15,494 bases of DNA from HGM04593 sp045613945 (GCA_045613945.1 JAZLBZ010000072.1:1-15494); one strand, 5' to 3'. Numbered from the stretch's first letter, positions 7,150-13,960 are shown. Notes: generated by a model not told the origin, from the sequence alone. Numbers and translations are program-made.

Positions 7150-9678
7150 TTACATCATTGACTTGAGGCGGAACTCAAGGTCGGCCTCATCGGCACAGAG
7201 CACTTGGCGAGGTTTGCTACCCTCCTGTTCGCCAACAATGCCCATGCGACAGAGTTGGTCCATTATGCGGCCTGCGCGGTTAAAGCCAATCTCTAGTTTG
7301 CGCTGGATGAGCGATGTCGAACCATGCTGTGCAAGTACCACAACGCGCGCAGCCTCAGCAAATAGCGGGTCGAGTTTGTCGGGGCTGATGTCGCCACGTG
7401 CTCCACCGCCGTCGCCACCCATGTCAACCGCCTCATCGGGCTCGGGCAGGATATACGGAGTCAGATAACCCTGCTGCTTTGCAATGTGGGCACAAACACG
7501 CTCCACCTCCTTAGTCTCGACAAGTGCGCACTGCACACGCACAGGGTCATTGCCGGCAAGGAACAGCATATCGCCCCTTCCCTGCAACTGGTTGGCACCC
7601 GAGCGGTCAAGGATTGTACGCGAATCAATTGCTGCTGTAACCTTAAACGCCATACGTGCGGGGAAGTTCGCCTTTATAGTACCTGTGATGATATTTGTTG
7701 TAGGGCGCTGTGTTGCGATAATCATGTGGATACCAACGGCACGTGCCTTCTGTGCAATGCGGGCAATAGGCAACTCAACCTCACGGCCGGCAGTCATCAT
7801 CAAATCGCCATACTCGTCAATAATCACCACGATATATGGCATAAAACGATGTCCCAGTGTTGGCAACAGTTCCTTGTTCAGGAACTTCTCGTTATACTCC
7901 TTCACAGAGCGTACCGACGCCATCTGCAGCAGTTTATAGCGGTTATCCATCTCAACGCAGAGCGACTTGAGAGTACGCACCACCCTGTTCACATCAGTGA
8001 TGACAATCTCATCCTCACCCTCGAGTTTTGCAATAAAGTGCTTTTCAAGAACACTGTAAAGACTGAGTTCCACCATCTTTGGATCGACCATCACGAATTT
8101 GAGATATGCCGGGTGCATCTTGTAGAGCAACGATGTGATTATCACGTTAAGGCCTACAGACTTACCCATACCTGTTGCACCGGCAACAAGCAAGTGAGGC
8201 ATCTTGGCCATATCCACCATATAAACCTCGTTTGAAATTGTCTTTCCAAGAGCAAGAGGCAACGCCATGTCGGTCTCCTTGTACTTGCGGCTGTTGAGCA
8301 GCGATTTCATGGGAACAATCTGCTTGTGGGCATTTGGTACCTCAATACCAACAGTTCCCTTGCCGGGTATTGGCGCCACAATACGTATGCACAATGCCGA
8401 AAGGCTCATTGCAATATCATCCTCAAGGTTACGGATCTTTGAGATTCGCACTCCCGGTGCAGGAGTAATCTCATAGAGTGTAATTGTTGGGCCTACTGTA
8501 GCCTTGATAGAACTTATCTCAATGCCAAAATTCTTGAGCGCTGTTACAATATTGTTGGCATTCTCGGCCTGCTCGTCCTTGTCTATCGAGTGTACGCCCT
8601 GCTCATACTCGTCGAGCAACTCAAGCGTTGGCGGTTTGTAGTAACTCAGTTCGTCCTTTGGATTAATGGGACGCAGCATGCGTCCACCCATGTCGTCATC
8701 GCCCTCGGCAGCCTCGACCTCCATCGACAAGCCCTCGTCACCGGCCTGCACAGTCTCGCCACAAGAACGTGATATCGCATCGAACTGCCTCGCAAGTTCC
8801 AGGTCCTCTTCACTGGGTTCATTGCTTTTAGCAGGCTGCACAGCAGGCTCTTCATCAACAACAACCCTTATAGGTTCGTTTTCTTCCTCATCATCAGCCG
8901 GAACATCTATGTCTATCTCTATCTTCTCATCCTCGGAATCCGGTTCATCCTCATCCTCCTCCACGTCTTTTTCCACCTCATCGGCATTCTCAGGTTCATC
9001 CTCATCTTCGTCCTCACCCTCTTCGTCATCCTCATCATCGGTATCCTCATCGGCAGCACCGGCATTGTTCTTGGGCGCAAGACCAAAGAGTTTCTGCAGC
9101 ACTGTTATTGTACCACGCGACACATATATCATAAACAGAAGCATCGACAGCACAAGGACAAGCACAAGGCCAACAACTCCAAGCATATCATAAAGAAAGC
9201 CAGCCATAACCTTGCCATTGCCGCCACCCGGAGACATAAAACTCCCGGCAAAGAGATTGCCAAATGCAAAATCAAAGAATATTGAGCACCAAATGAGCAG
9301 GAACACCGTTATCACAGTCCAACGGGCCAGGCGCAACTGCCGACGGCCCATGAGACGCAACGACAGCAACACAAACAGTGGCAGCAACAGGATTGACGCC
9401 CAGCCAAAGCACCTGTTTATAAAATAGTGCGCAACGACTGCTCCACCCTTTCCCGAGGCATTAGCGGCCTCGCCCGAAGCCACAGACTCCACCACGCTCT
9501 GGTCATCAGCGCCCGATGAGAAGAACGAGATAAAAGAACTTGCAAGGAATATCGTAAACGCAAGACAAATCAACCCCAGCACAAACTGCACGTTATGATT
9601 CGAGAAGAAAAGCCTTGTACGAACCATAAAGAGCCTCAACTTATAAAAACGACCTTCCGATTGTTTCTTTTTAGCCAT
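7150..9678 (-). CDS. ftsK: DNA translocase FtsK
   Basis: This 842-residue septal DNA pump moves chromosome termini during division and activates XerCD recombination. Four transmembrane helices are visible (about 31-53, 81-107, 119-141, 165-188). A linker of extreme acidity follows (about 210-267, almost entirely Asp/Glu, with further acidic patches to about 340). The motor carries Walker A GATGMGKS (500-507), Walker B IVVIIDEYGDL (616-625) and an ATQRPTTNIITG segment. A C-terminal winged-helix gamma domain (about 777-835) carries the AQHGSTSLIQRKLEIGFNRA DNA-recognition region. Length is normal for the Bacteroidetes form, whose linker is shorter than in E. coli. It begins the ftsK-lolA-trxB unit. 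A MITE-like element lies 30 bases upstream of the start, probably within the transcribed leader. Confidence 0.97.
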   Translation of the reverse strand: MAKKKQSEGRFYKLRLFMVRTRLFFSNHNVQFVLGLICLAFTIFLASSFISFFSSGADDQSVVESVASGEAANASGKGGAVVAHYFINRCFGWASILLLPLFVLLSLRLMGRRQLRLARWTVITVFLLIWCSIFFDFAFGNLFAGSFMSPGGGNGKVMAGFLYDMLGVVGLVLVLVLSMLLFMIYVSRGTITVLQKLFGLAPKNNAGAADEDTDDEDDEEGEDEDEDEPENADEVEKDVEEDEDEPDSEDEKIEIDIDVPADDEEENEPIRVVVDEEPAVQPAKSNEPSEEDLELARQFDAISRSCGETVQAGDEGLSMEVEAAEGDDDMGGRMLRPINPKDELSYYKPPTLELLDEYEQGVHSIDKDEQAENANNIVTALKNFGIEISSIKATVGPTITLYEITPAPGVRISKIRNLEDDIAMSLSALCIRIVAPIPGKGTVGIEVPNAHKQIVPMKSLLNSRKYKETDMALPLALGKTISNEVYMVDMAKMPHLLVAGATGMGKSVGLNVIITSLLYKMHPAYLKFVMVDPKMVELSLYSVLEKHFIAKLEGEDEIVITDVNRVVRTLKSLCVEMDNRYKLLQMASVRSVKEYNEKFLNKELLPTLGHRFMPYIVVIIDEYGDLMMTAGREVELPIARIAQKARAVGIHMIIATQRPTTNIITGTIKANFPARMAFKVTAAIDSRTILDRSGANQLQGRGDMLFLAGNDPVRVQCALVETKEVERVCAHIAKQQGYLTPYILPEPDEAVDMGGDGGGARGDISPDKLDPLFAEAARVVVLAQHGSTSLIQRKLEIGFNRAGRIMDQLCRMGIVGEQEGSKPRQVLCADEADLEFRLKSMM

Positions 9679-9708
9679 ATCTGTTATTGTGTTTTCCGCT
9701 TTGTATTT

Positions 9709-9892
9709 AGAAACTGTTTAAATTTCTAAAAAAAAATTCTTATAAAGCCTATTGTTTCGCCGTTTTTTGTATTCAAAAATGCCTGTTTCTTCCTTTTTGG
9801 CGGTTACATAGCCCGCTATGTGCCCTTAAAAATAAATAAACATCCAATTTTTGCTCTATAAAAAACTTGGCGATATAATTTAAACAGTTTCT
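9709..9892. repeat. MITE-like element with 16 bp terminal inverted repeats
   Basis: AGAAACTGTTTAAATT (9709-9724) and its exact complement (9877-9892) bound a 184 bp non-coding unit. TTTA flanks both ends if the outermost A/T pair is excluded (9706-9709 and 9892-9895), which could be a 4 bp target duplication, though the DNA is AT-rich. The centre holds another perfect inverted repeat, ACATAGC-CC-GCTATGT (9806-9821). CGCCGTTTTTT (near 9759) and AAAAAACTTGGCG (near 9860) pair imperfectly, so the whole unit could fold into one long hairpin. No transposase is encoded. Similar units seem, from memory, to be dispersed in Bacteroidales genomes; copy number cannot be judged here. Confidence 0.65.
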
Positions 9893-9894
9893 TT

Positions 9895-9915
9895 AAAAAG
9901 TGGCATCACCGCCAC
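9895..9915 (-). terminator. Weak terminator-like hairpin upstream of ftsK
   Basis: On the minus strand GTGGC-GGTGAT-GCCAC (9915-9900) forms a five-pair GC-rich hairpin followed by five T (9899-9895). It would lie inside the ftsK leader, between the possible promoter at 9959-9966 and the MITE-like element. The stem is short, so this may be chance or a leaky attenuator. Confidence 0.2.
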
Positions 9916-9958
9916 CACACTCAAGCAGCCTTAGAATCCCCAAAGCCACATTTAAACG

Positions 9959-9966
9959 CGAAGATA
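9959..9966 (-). promoter_or_regulatory. Possible ftsK -7 element
   Basis: The minus strand reads TATCTTCG followed by CG, one base from the TAnnTTTG consensus. No convincing TTTG is found 19-21 bases upstream. If used, the transcript would start near 9954 and carry a leader of about 275 bases containing the whole inverted-repeat element before ftsK. Confidence 0.3.
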
Positions 9967-10011
9967 CAAAAAAAACAAATACCAATTACCTACTCCTCCG
10001 CTATTTTTTTG

Positions 10012-10019
10012 TAACTTCG
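10012..10019 (+). promoter_or_regulatory. Possible -7 element of the DUF5063 operon
   Basis: TAACTTCG followed by C is one base from TAnnTTTG and lies 25 bases before the ATG at 10045, giving a short A-rich leader. No clear -33 TTTG is present. It is divergent from a similar TATCTTCG on the other strand 46 bases away. The rest of 9893-10044 shows nothing else. Confidence 0.35.
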
Positions 10020-10044
10020 CAGCAAAATAACAACACAACAAAAA

Positions 10045-10596
10045 ATGAGCGAAAGGGAAGATATTGTTTTTTCACGCAACACAGTGGAGTTTGTTACCGT
10101 TGCGGCCGAATTCTGCGCATACGTAGAGCGTAGCAACGAGCATAGCCGCAAGGATTTCGTCGACACACTGCTAAAACTGTTGCCACTGCTATACATAAAG
10201 GCACAGATGCTGCCCGACGAGGAGCGCATCAGCGATGACGACTTGGAGGACTTTGTATCAGAGGACAGTTATGAGATTGTAAGGATGACAATGCTCGACC
10301 TGCTGGCCGACAAGGATTCATACCTTGACGTCTTTGTAAGCGACATGAAATACAGCGACACCCCAATCACAAAGAGCATCTCCGAGGATATTGCCGACAT
10401 ATATCAGGACATCAAGAATTTTGTATGCCTGTTCCAACTGGGTATCAACGAGACAATGCACGATGCAATAGTCGAGTGCAACGAGCACTTCCGCCAGTAC
10501 TGGGGGCAGACACTCACAAACACACTGCGTGCACTGCACGACATCAGGTACAACACATCACTTGACGACGAGGAGCAAGAGGGAAATGAGCTATAA
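10045..10596 (+). CDS. DUF5063 domain protein
   Basis: This 183-residue acidic, soluble, probably all-helical protein matches the DUF5063 family as I recall it from Bacteroidales. Supporting segments are VEFVTVAAEFCAYVE (about 13-27), the leucine-rich LLKLLPLLYIKAQMLP (about 42-57), ISEDIADIYQDIKNFV (about 112-127) and YWGQTLTNTLRALHDIRYN (about 151-169). There is no signal peptide, membrane segment or catalytic motif, and the function is unknown. It is first in a compact operon: its last codons overlap the start of the exonuclease gene by 11 bases, implying translational coupling. The partners (a DEDDy exonuclease and an rRNA methyltransferase) suggest, by inference only, a role in RNA metabolism. 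Confidence 0.85.
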   Translation: MSEREDIVFSRNTVEFVTVAAEFCAYVERSNEHSRKDFVDTLLKLLPLLYIKAQMLPDEERISDDDLEDFVSEDSYEIVRMTMLDLLADKDSYLDVFVSDMKYSDTPITKSISEDIADIYQDIKNFVCLFQLGINETMHDAIVECNEHFRQYWGQTLTNTLRALHDIRYNTSLDDEEQEGNEL

Positions 10597-11164
10597 GGCA
10601 CGCATAGACAAGAACGAAGTAAGCGCAATGCCCACCATCGCCTTCGATGGCCGCATTATTACAATAGACACCGCCGCCGCTGTCGACCAGGCAATGATTG
10701 CCCTGTCGCACGAGACACACGTAGGCATTGACACCGAGACACGCCCCTCATTCCGCAAGGGAGTGCAGCACGACGTGTCGCTCATACAGCTGTCAACAGC
10801 CGACACCTGCTTTCTCATACGCCTGAACCGCACCGGCATGCCCGACTCGCTAATACAGTTCCTCGAGAACAAGAAGATTGCAAAGATCGGCCTGTCGCTC
10901 CACGACGACTATCAGGGGCTGTGCAAACGCCGCAAGTTCAAGGCCGGCAATTTCATCGACCTGCAGAAGGTGGTAGGCGACTTTGGAATTGAGGAGATGA
11001 GCCTGCAGAAGATATACGCCATAATGTTTGGAGAGCGCATCTCCAAAAGCCAGCAACTCAGCAACTGGGAGAACGACGTGCTAACCGACAAGCAGAAACA
11101 GTATGCGGCAACAGACGCATGGGCCTGCCTGAAGATTTACAACGAACTACACAAGAACCAATAA
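10586..11164 (+). CDS. DEDDy-family 3'-5' exonuclease domain protein
   Basis: This 192-residue protein is essentially one RNase D/WRN-type exonuclease domain that removes nucleotides from 3' ends using two metal ions. The acidic motifs are present: Exo I GIDTETRP (Asp49, Glu51), Exo II IGLSLHDD (Asp108) and Exo III YAATD (Tyr173, Asp177). No HRDC or polymerase domain is attached, so RNA rather than DNA may be the substrate, as for RNase D, but this is not decided by sequence. The start at 10586 is chosen because it follows a purine-rich GAGGAGCAAGAGGGA site and keeps the IDKNEVSAMPTIAFDGRI segment conserved in relatives. The same frame is open further upstream inside the preceding gene, without supporting signals. 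It overlaps the DUF5063 gene by 11 bases. Confidence 0.92.
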   Translation: MSYKARIDKNEVSAMPTIAFDGRIITIDTAAAVDQAMIALSHETHVGIDTETRPSFRKGVQHDVSLIQLSTADTCFLIRLNRTGMPDSLIQFLENKKIAKIGLSLHDDYQGLCKRRKFKAGNFIDLQKVVGDFGIEEMSLQKIYAIMFGERISKSQQLSNWENDVLTDKQKQYAATDAWACLKIYNELHKNQ

Positions 11165-11169
11165 CAGAT

Positions 11170-12351
11170 ATGGAAAAAGCCGTAATACTAAAACGAGGCA
11201 AAGAAGAGTCACTGCAACGCTTTCACCCCTGGATTTTCTCGGGCGCCATACAGCGCATCGAAGGCAAGCCCGAGGAGGGAGATGTTGTGACAGTATACAC
11301 CAATGACCATAAGTTCATCGCACGCGGACACGTGCAGGTAGGCAGCATCGCAGTGCGAGCGCTCACCTTCAACGACGAACCCGTCGACCAGGCATTCTGG
11401 AAGCGCCGCATTGCCACCGCATACGACCTGCGCGAGCGCACAGGCATATCCTCCCGCGAGGACAACAACACCTACCGTCTTGTACATGGCGAGGGCGACA
11501 ACCTTCCAGGCCTCATTGTCGACATATACGGCGACACAGCGGTCATGCAGGCCCACAGCGTAGGCATGCACGTATGCCGCATGGAGATAGCAAAGGCCAT
11601 GCAGGAGGTACTTGGCGACAAACTCAAGAACATCTACTACAAGTCGGACACCACACTCCCCTACAAGGCCGACATCAACAAGGACAACGGCTACATCCTG
11701 GGAGGCAATGCCGGGAATATATCAACCGAATACGGGCTCAAGTTCCACATAGACTGGCTGCGCGGACAGAAGACCGGTTTCTTTGTCGACCAGCGCGAGA
11801 ACCGCTCACTGCTTGAGAAATACGCAAAGGGACGCAAACTGCTCAACATGTTCTGCTACACCGGCGGATTCTCAATCTACGCACTGCGCGGTGGCGCCGA
11901 GATTGTACACTCAGTCGACAGTTCATCAAAGGCCATCGACCTCACCAATGCCAACGTTGAGATAAACTTCCCCGGCGACAAGCGCCACACAGCATACGCC
12001 GAGGACGCATTCGATTTCCTCGACCGCATGGGAAACAACTACAACCTCATAATCCTTGACCCTCCTGCATTTGCCAAGCACCGCGACAGCCTGCGCAACG
12101 CACTCATCGGCTACCGCCGCCTCAACGCAAAAGCAATAGAGAAGATTCAGCCAGGCGGCATCCTGTTCACCTTCTCATGCTCGCAGGTAGTAAGCAAGGA
12201 AAACTTCCGCACAGCAGTGTTCACCGCAGCGGCTATGGCCAAGCGCAACGTGCGCATACTGCACCAACTGACACAGCCCGCCGACCACCCCGTGAGCATC
12301 TACCACCCCGAGGGCGAATACCTCAAAGGACTGGTGCTGTACGTAGAATAA
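11170..12351 (+). CDS. rlmI: Class I SAM-dependent 23S rRNA methyltransferase, RlmI type
   Basis: This 393-residue protein methylates a cytosine C5 in RNA; E. coli RlmI modifies 23S rRNA C1962. An N-terminal PUA RNA-binding domain (about 1-75, with RFHPWIFSGAI at 17-27) is followed by a central domain and a Rossmann SAM fold. Motif I is LLNMFCYTGGFS (214-225), the acidic loop is VHSVDSS (236-242), the catalytic DPPAFAK motif is at 287-293, and FSCSQ holds the likely catalytic Cys317. The ATG at 11170 lies 5 bases after the exonuclease stop and matches the usual N-terminus MEKAVILKRG; the frame is open further upstream inside the exonuclease gene. The C-terminus EGEYLKGLVLYVE is typical, yet a second copy of it follows the stop in frame. 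Orthology to RlmI is by family, since the exact site in Bacteroidales is unproven. Confidence 0.92.
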   Translation: MEKAVILKRGKEESLQRFHPWIFSGAIQRIEGKPEEGDVVTVYTNDHKFIARGHVQVGSIAVRALTFNDEPVDQAFWKRRIATAYDLRERTGISSREDNNTYRLVHGEGDNLPGLIVDIYGDTAVMQAHSVGMHVCRMEIAKAMQEVLGDKLKNIYYKSDTTLPYKADINKDNGYILGGNAGNISTEYGLKFHIDWLRGQKTGFFVDQRENRSLLEKYAKGRKLLNMFCYTGGFSIYALRGGAEIVHSVDSSSKAIDLTNANVEINFPGDKRHTAYAEDAFDFLDRMGNNYNLIILDPPAFAKHRDSLRNALIGYRRLNAKAIEKIQPGGILFTFSCSQVVSKENFRTAVFTAAAMAKRNVRILHQLTQPADHPVSIYHPEGEYLKGLVLYVE

Positions 12352-12422
12352 ACGGGAGCATACATTATCCCGTTCCCAGAAGGCAAGTACCTCAAGGGAC
12401 TGGTGCTGTACGTAGAATAAAC
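12352..12422 (+). pseudogene. Second, in-frame copy of the rlmI 3' end
   Basis: After the TAA at 12349-12351 the same frame continues for 22 sense codons (T G A Y I I P F, then PEGKYLKGLVLYVE) to another TAA at 12418-12420. The last 47 bases (12376-12422) repeat 12307-12353 at an offset of 69 bases, exactly 23 codons. Differences within the repeat are CCC/CCA, GAG/GAA, AAA/AAG (all synonymous) and GAA/AAG (Glu to Lys). The mostly synonymous divergence suggests a tail that was once translated: either a tandem duplication or a leftover allele end after recombination. Readthrough of the first stop would add 23 residues. Confidence 0.8.
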
Positions 12423-12440
12423 AGAAGTATCACAATACAT

Positions 12441-12486
12441 CAAGTGCCTCTAAAGCCCGAGTGGGTTTTGGAGGCACTTGTTTTTT
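12441..12486 (+). terminator. Strong intrinsic terminator after the rlmI operon
   Basis: CAAGTGCCTC (12441-12450) pairs perfectly with GAGGCACTTG (12471-12480). An inner AAAGCCC/GGGTTTT stem continues the helix around a GAGT loop, and six T follow (12481-12486). It terminates the DUF5063-exonuclease-methyltransferase transcript. On the opposite strand no T-run follows, so it is one-directional. Confidence 0.92.
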
Positions 12487-12530
12487 CAGGTGTACATTTA
12501 GGTTCAGTAGAAATTTAGTGCGGATATTGA

Positions 12531-12582
12531 TTCGCTTATAGTATTATTTTACGCAGTCCTCAACCTTAATCGTTCGCTTATA
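12531..12582. repeat. Two copies of TTCGCTTATA
   Basis: TTCGCTTATA occurs at 12531-12540 and 12573-12582, 42 bases apart, in the spacer after the regulator gene stop. A similar TTCGCTTTATA lies near 13919 in the regulator/tlpA spacer. The remaining bases of this spacer show no gene or terminator for the regulator gene. Confidence 0.35.
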
Positions 12583-12599
12583 TTTTCTCCTTACTTGAT

Positions 12600-13667
12600 T
12601 TACCCTTTTATCCTTCCTATAAAATGCAACAACGAGAATTTGCGTTTGCGTTTGATATCAACAATAAGTACCACGCCTTCGTTGGTGAGTGTCTTTAGCT
12701 CAAGGGAATCATCCTCGGCAATGAGGTAGTTACGCAGTTCACTCATTGCAACATTATACAACGCCTGGGCATCCTTGCTGTCGCGGTTCCATATCCTGCG
12801 GCATATATCCTCTTTAAGCAGTCTGTATTCGGGTGCTGAGTCAACAAACACCTTCAGCACCTCGGCTCTCTTGTCGGTAAGTGAGAGTTTGCCACCTTTC
12901 CAATAGTAAACAGTGTTTGTATTGAAGTCTATGCAGGTGTTGCCGATGAACTTTACATTCTGCATATAACGCAGTCTCTTGGGTACATATATGGCAACCA
13001 TGTACAACAGGGCGATGAGTGCCAAGGCGACGAACTGCCATTTTGCCAACGGTTCCATTCCTTTTACAATCTCACTTGCAGGAATATCAACAGTACCTAT
13101 TATCTTGCCCTGTCCGCATATACCTAATGATACGCTGTCCGTTGTAAAGCCCTCAACCTCTCTTGCCTGGAATGTACGCACATAGGGAGCATTCACATTC
13201 ATACTATCCTCGGAAACGAACATATCGAAGATGCTTTTTGCATATACGGCTGTTGCAACATCGGCATTTATTCCTAACCTTGTTACCATATTCTTGAACA
13301 GCGAGTCGGTTACGGAGAAGTAGTAGTCAAACTGCTGTTTATTGCTCACAAGGAAAGCGGTTTCAGTAATATCGTGGTCATATTTTAAATAACTGTCAGG
13401 GTTATAGAATTTAGGGGAAATGACAACTTCTCCTTCTTCCATTTCAAGATACAGGTTCTTGTTTTTAGGGAAATCATCGGAACAAGTACCATTATCGCTA
13501 TGGAATTCATTTTTTATAATCATTATACTGTCACACCACGTGCGTGCTTCCTGTTTGAACTCGCGGTTTATTGTGCCATGCAGTTCGTCGCGGTGGTCGT
13601 TGTAGTTGAAAAGGTAAGATAACGCAAACAGCGTAACGGAGATAATGATGTAGATGTATCTGTTCAT
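12600..13667 (-). CDS. Membrane-spanning one-component winged-helix regulator
   Basis: The 355-residue product has an inner-membrane sensor layout. A first transmembrane helix lies at residues 3-21 and a roughly 190-residue periplasmic domain follows, with two cysteines early in it (45 and 62) and one later. A second helix lies at about 210-228. The cytoplasmic C-terminal winged helix (about 246-338) has the OmpR/PhoB effector pattern, LTDKRAEVLKVFVD then LLKEDICRRIW then VAMSELRNYL. No receiver or kinase domain is present, so it resembles a ToxR/CadC-like one-component regulator with domain order reversed. The sensed signal is unknown. The ATG at 13667 is preferred over a GTG at 13709 (14 codons longer) because a perfect -7 element lies between them. 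It is divergent from the TlpA-like gene, with an operator-like array between. Confidence 0.8.
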   Translation of the reverse strand: MNRYIYIIISVTLFALSYLFNYNDHRDELHGTINREFKQEARTWCDSIMIIKNEFHSDNGTCSDDFPKNKNLYLEMEEGEVVISPKFYNPDSYLKYDHDITETAFLVSNKQQFDYYFSVTDSLFKNMVTRLGINADVATAVYAKSIFDMFVSEDSMNVNAPYVRTFQAREVEGFTTDSVSLGICGQGKIIGTVDIPASEIVKGMEPLAKWQFVALALIALLYMVAIYVPKRLRYMQNVKFIGNTCIDFNTNTVYYWKGGKLSLTDKRAEVLKVFVDSAPEYRLLKEDICRRIWNRDSKDAQALYNVAMSELRNYLIAEDDSLELKTLTNEGVVLIVDIKRKRKFSLLHFIGRIKG

Positions 13668-13687
13668 TCCTGAAAAATTTATGTCCG

Positions 13688-13695
13688 CAAAAATA
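13688..13695 (-). promoter_or_regulatory. -7 element of the regulator gene
   Basis: The minus strand reads TATTTTTG followed by C, a perfect TAnnTTTG match. A CTTG lies 21 bases upstream and could act as the -33 element. Transcription would start near 13683, about 16 bases before the ATG at 13667, which excludes the upstream GTG as the start for this transcript. Confidence 0.5.
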
Positions 13696-13739
13696 CTCTT
13701 TTTAGGCACTATCGGGCAAGGAATAGAGGCAAAATCGCA

Positions 13740-13790
13740 TTTTTAGCCATCTAAAATCAACTTTTTAGACGTCTAAAGAACTGTTTTTAG
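13740..13790. promoter_or_regulatory. Operator-like array: TTTTTAG boxes at 22 bp period
   Basis: TTTTTAG starts at 13740, 13762 and 13784, exactly 22 bases apart. The first two boxes are completed as inverted repeats with the same 4-base spacer: TTTTAG-CCAT-CTAAAA (13741-13756) and TTTTAG-ACGT-CTAAAG (13763-13778). The inner TTTAGACGTCTAAA is a perfect palindrome. Each unit divides into 11-base steps (7 + 4), the spacing known for PhoB-type winged helices. A further TTTTTAG lies at 13699-13705 beside the regulator -7 element. The array is 45-100 bases upstream of the regulator promoter and about 240 before the tlpA-like start, so autoregulation or divergent control is likely. Confidence 0.6.
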
Positions 13791-13881
13791 ATAGAATGTT
13801 TTGCCGTGGGTGAAATTTACTTTTCATTTGAGTTGAAGTTTCTTCCGAGATGAAAGAATGAGAAATCAATGTACCCTTGTA

Positions 13882-13898
13882 ACAAACAGGCGGTTTGT
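13882..13898. promoter_or_regulatory. Inverted repeat in the divergent spacer
   Basis: ACAAAC-AGGCG-GTTTGT is a perfect 6 bp inverted repeat with a 5-base spacer, midway between the divergent genes. It may be an operator for another factor or a chance palindrome. Nothing else is visible between 13800 and 13950 except two close ATTAACA copies near 13936-13952. Confidence 0.3.
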
Positions 13899-13952
13899 CC
13901 GTCTTATAGGTATAAACATTCGCTTTATATGCTATATTAACATTTATTAACA

Positions 13953-13960
13953 GGGGGGGG
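13953..13960 (+). promoter_or_regulatory. Run of eight G upstream of the TlpA-like gene
   Basis: Eight consecutive G stand in otherwise AT-rich DNA, 66 bases before the ATG at 14027. A weak -7-like TATAATTG occurs at 13983-13990, which would place the G run close to the -35 region. Such tracts are prone to slipped-strand mispairing, so the length may vary between cells. Sequencing error in homopolymers is the main alternative. Confidence 0.4.

Noticed and set aside
7486..8235. Long plus-strand frame (249 codons) opposite ftsK
   Set aside because: It lies fully antisense to the ftsK motor domain, has a Cys/His-rich composition typical of reversed codons, and has no start signals.
8666..9193. 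Serine-rich plus-strand frame (175 codons)
   Set aside because: It is the complement of the Asp/Glu-rich FtsK linker, where GAG/GAT/GAC codons read as Ser codons on the other strand.
10529..10585. Upstream extension of the exonuclease frame
   Set aside because: The added residues (MHCTTSGTTHH...) come from inside the DUF5063 gene and lack conservation signs, and a good purine-rich site precedes the ATG at 10586.
11119..11169. Upstream extension of the methyltransferase frame
   Set aside because: It overlaps the Exo III end of the exonuclease. The ATG at 11170 gives the standard N-terminus and a 5-base gap.
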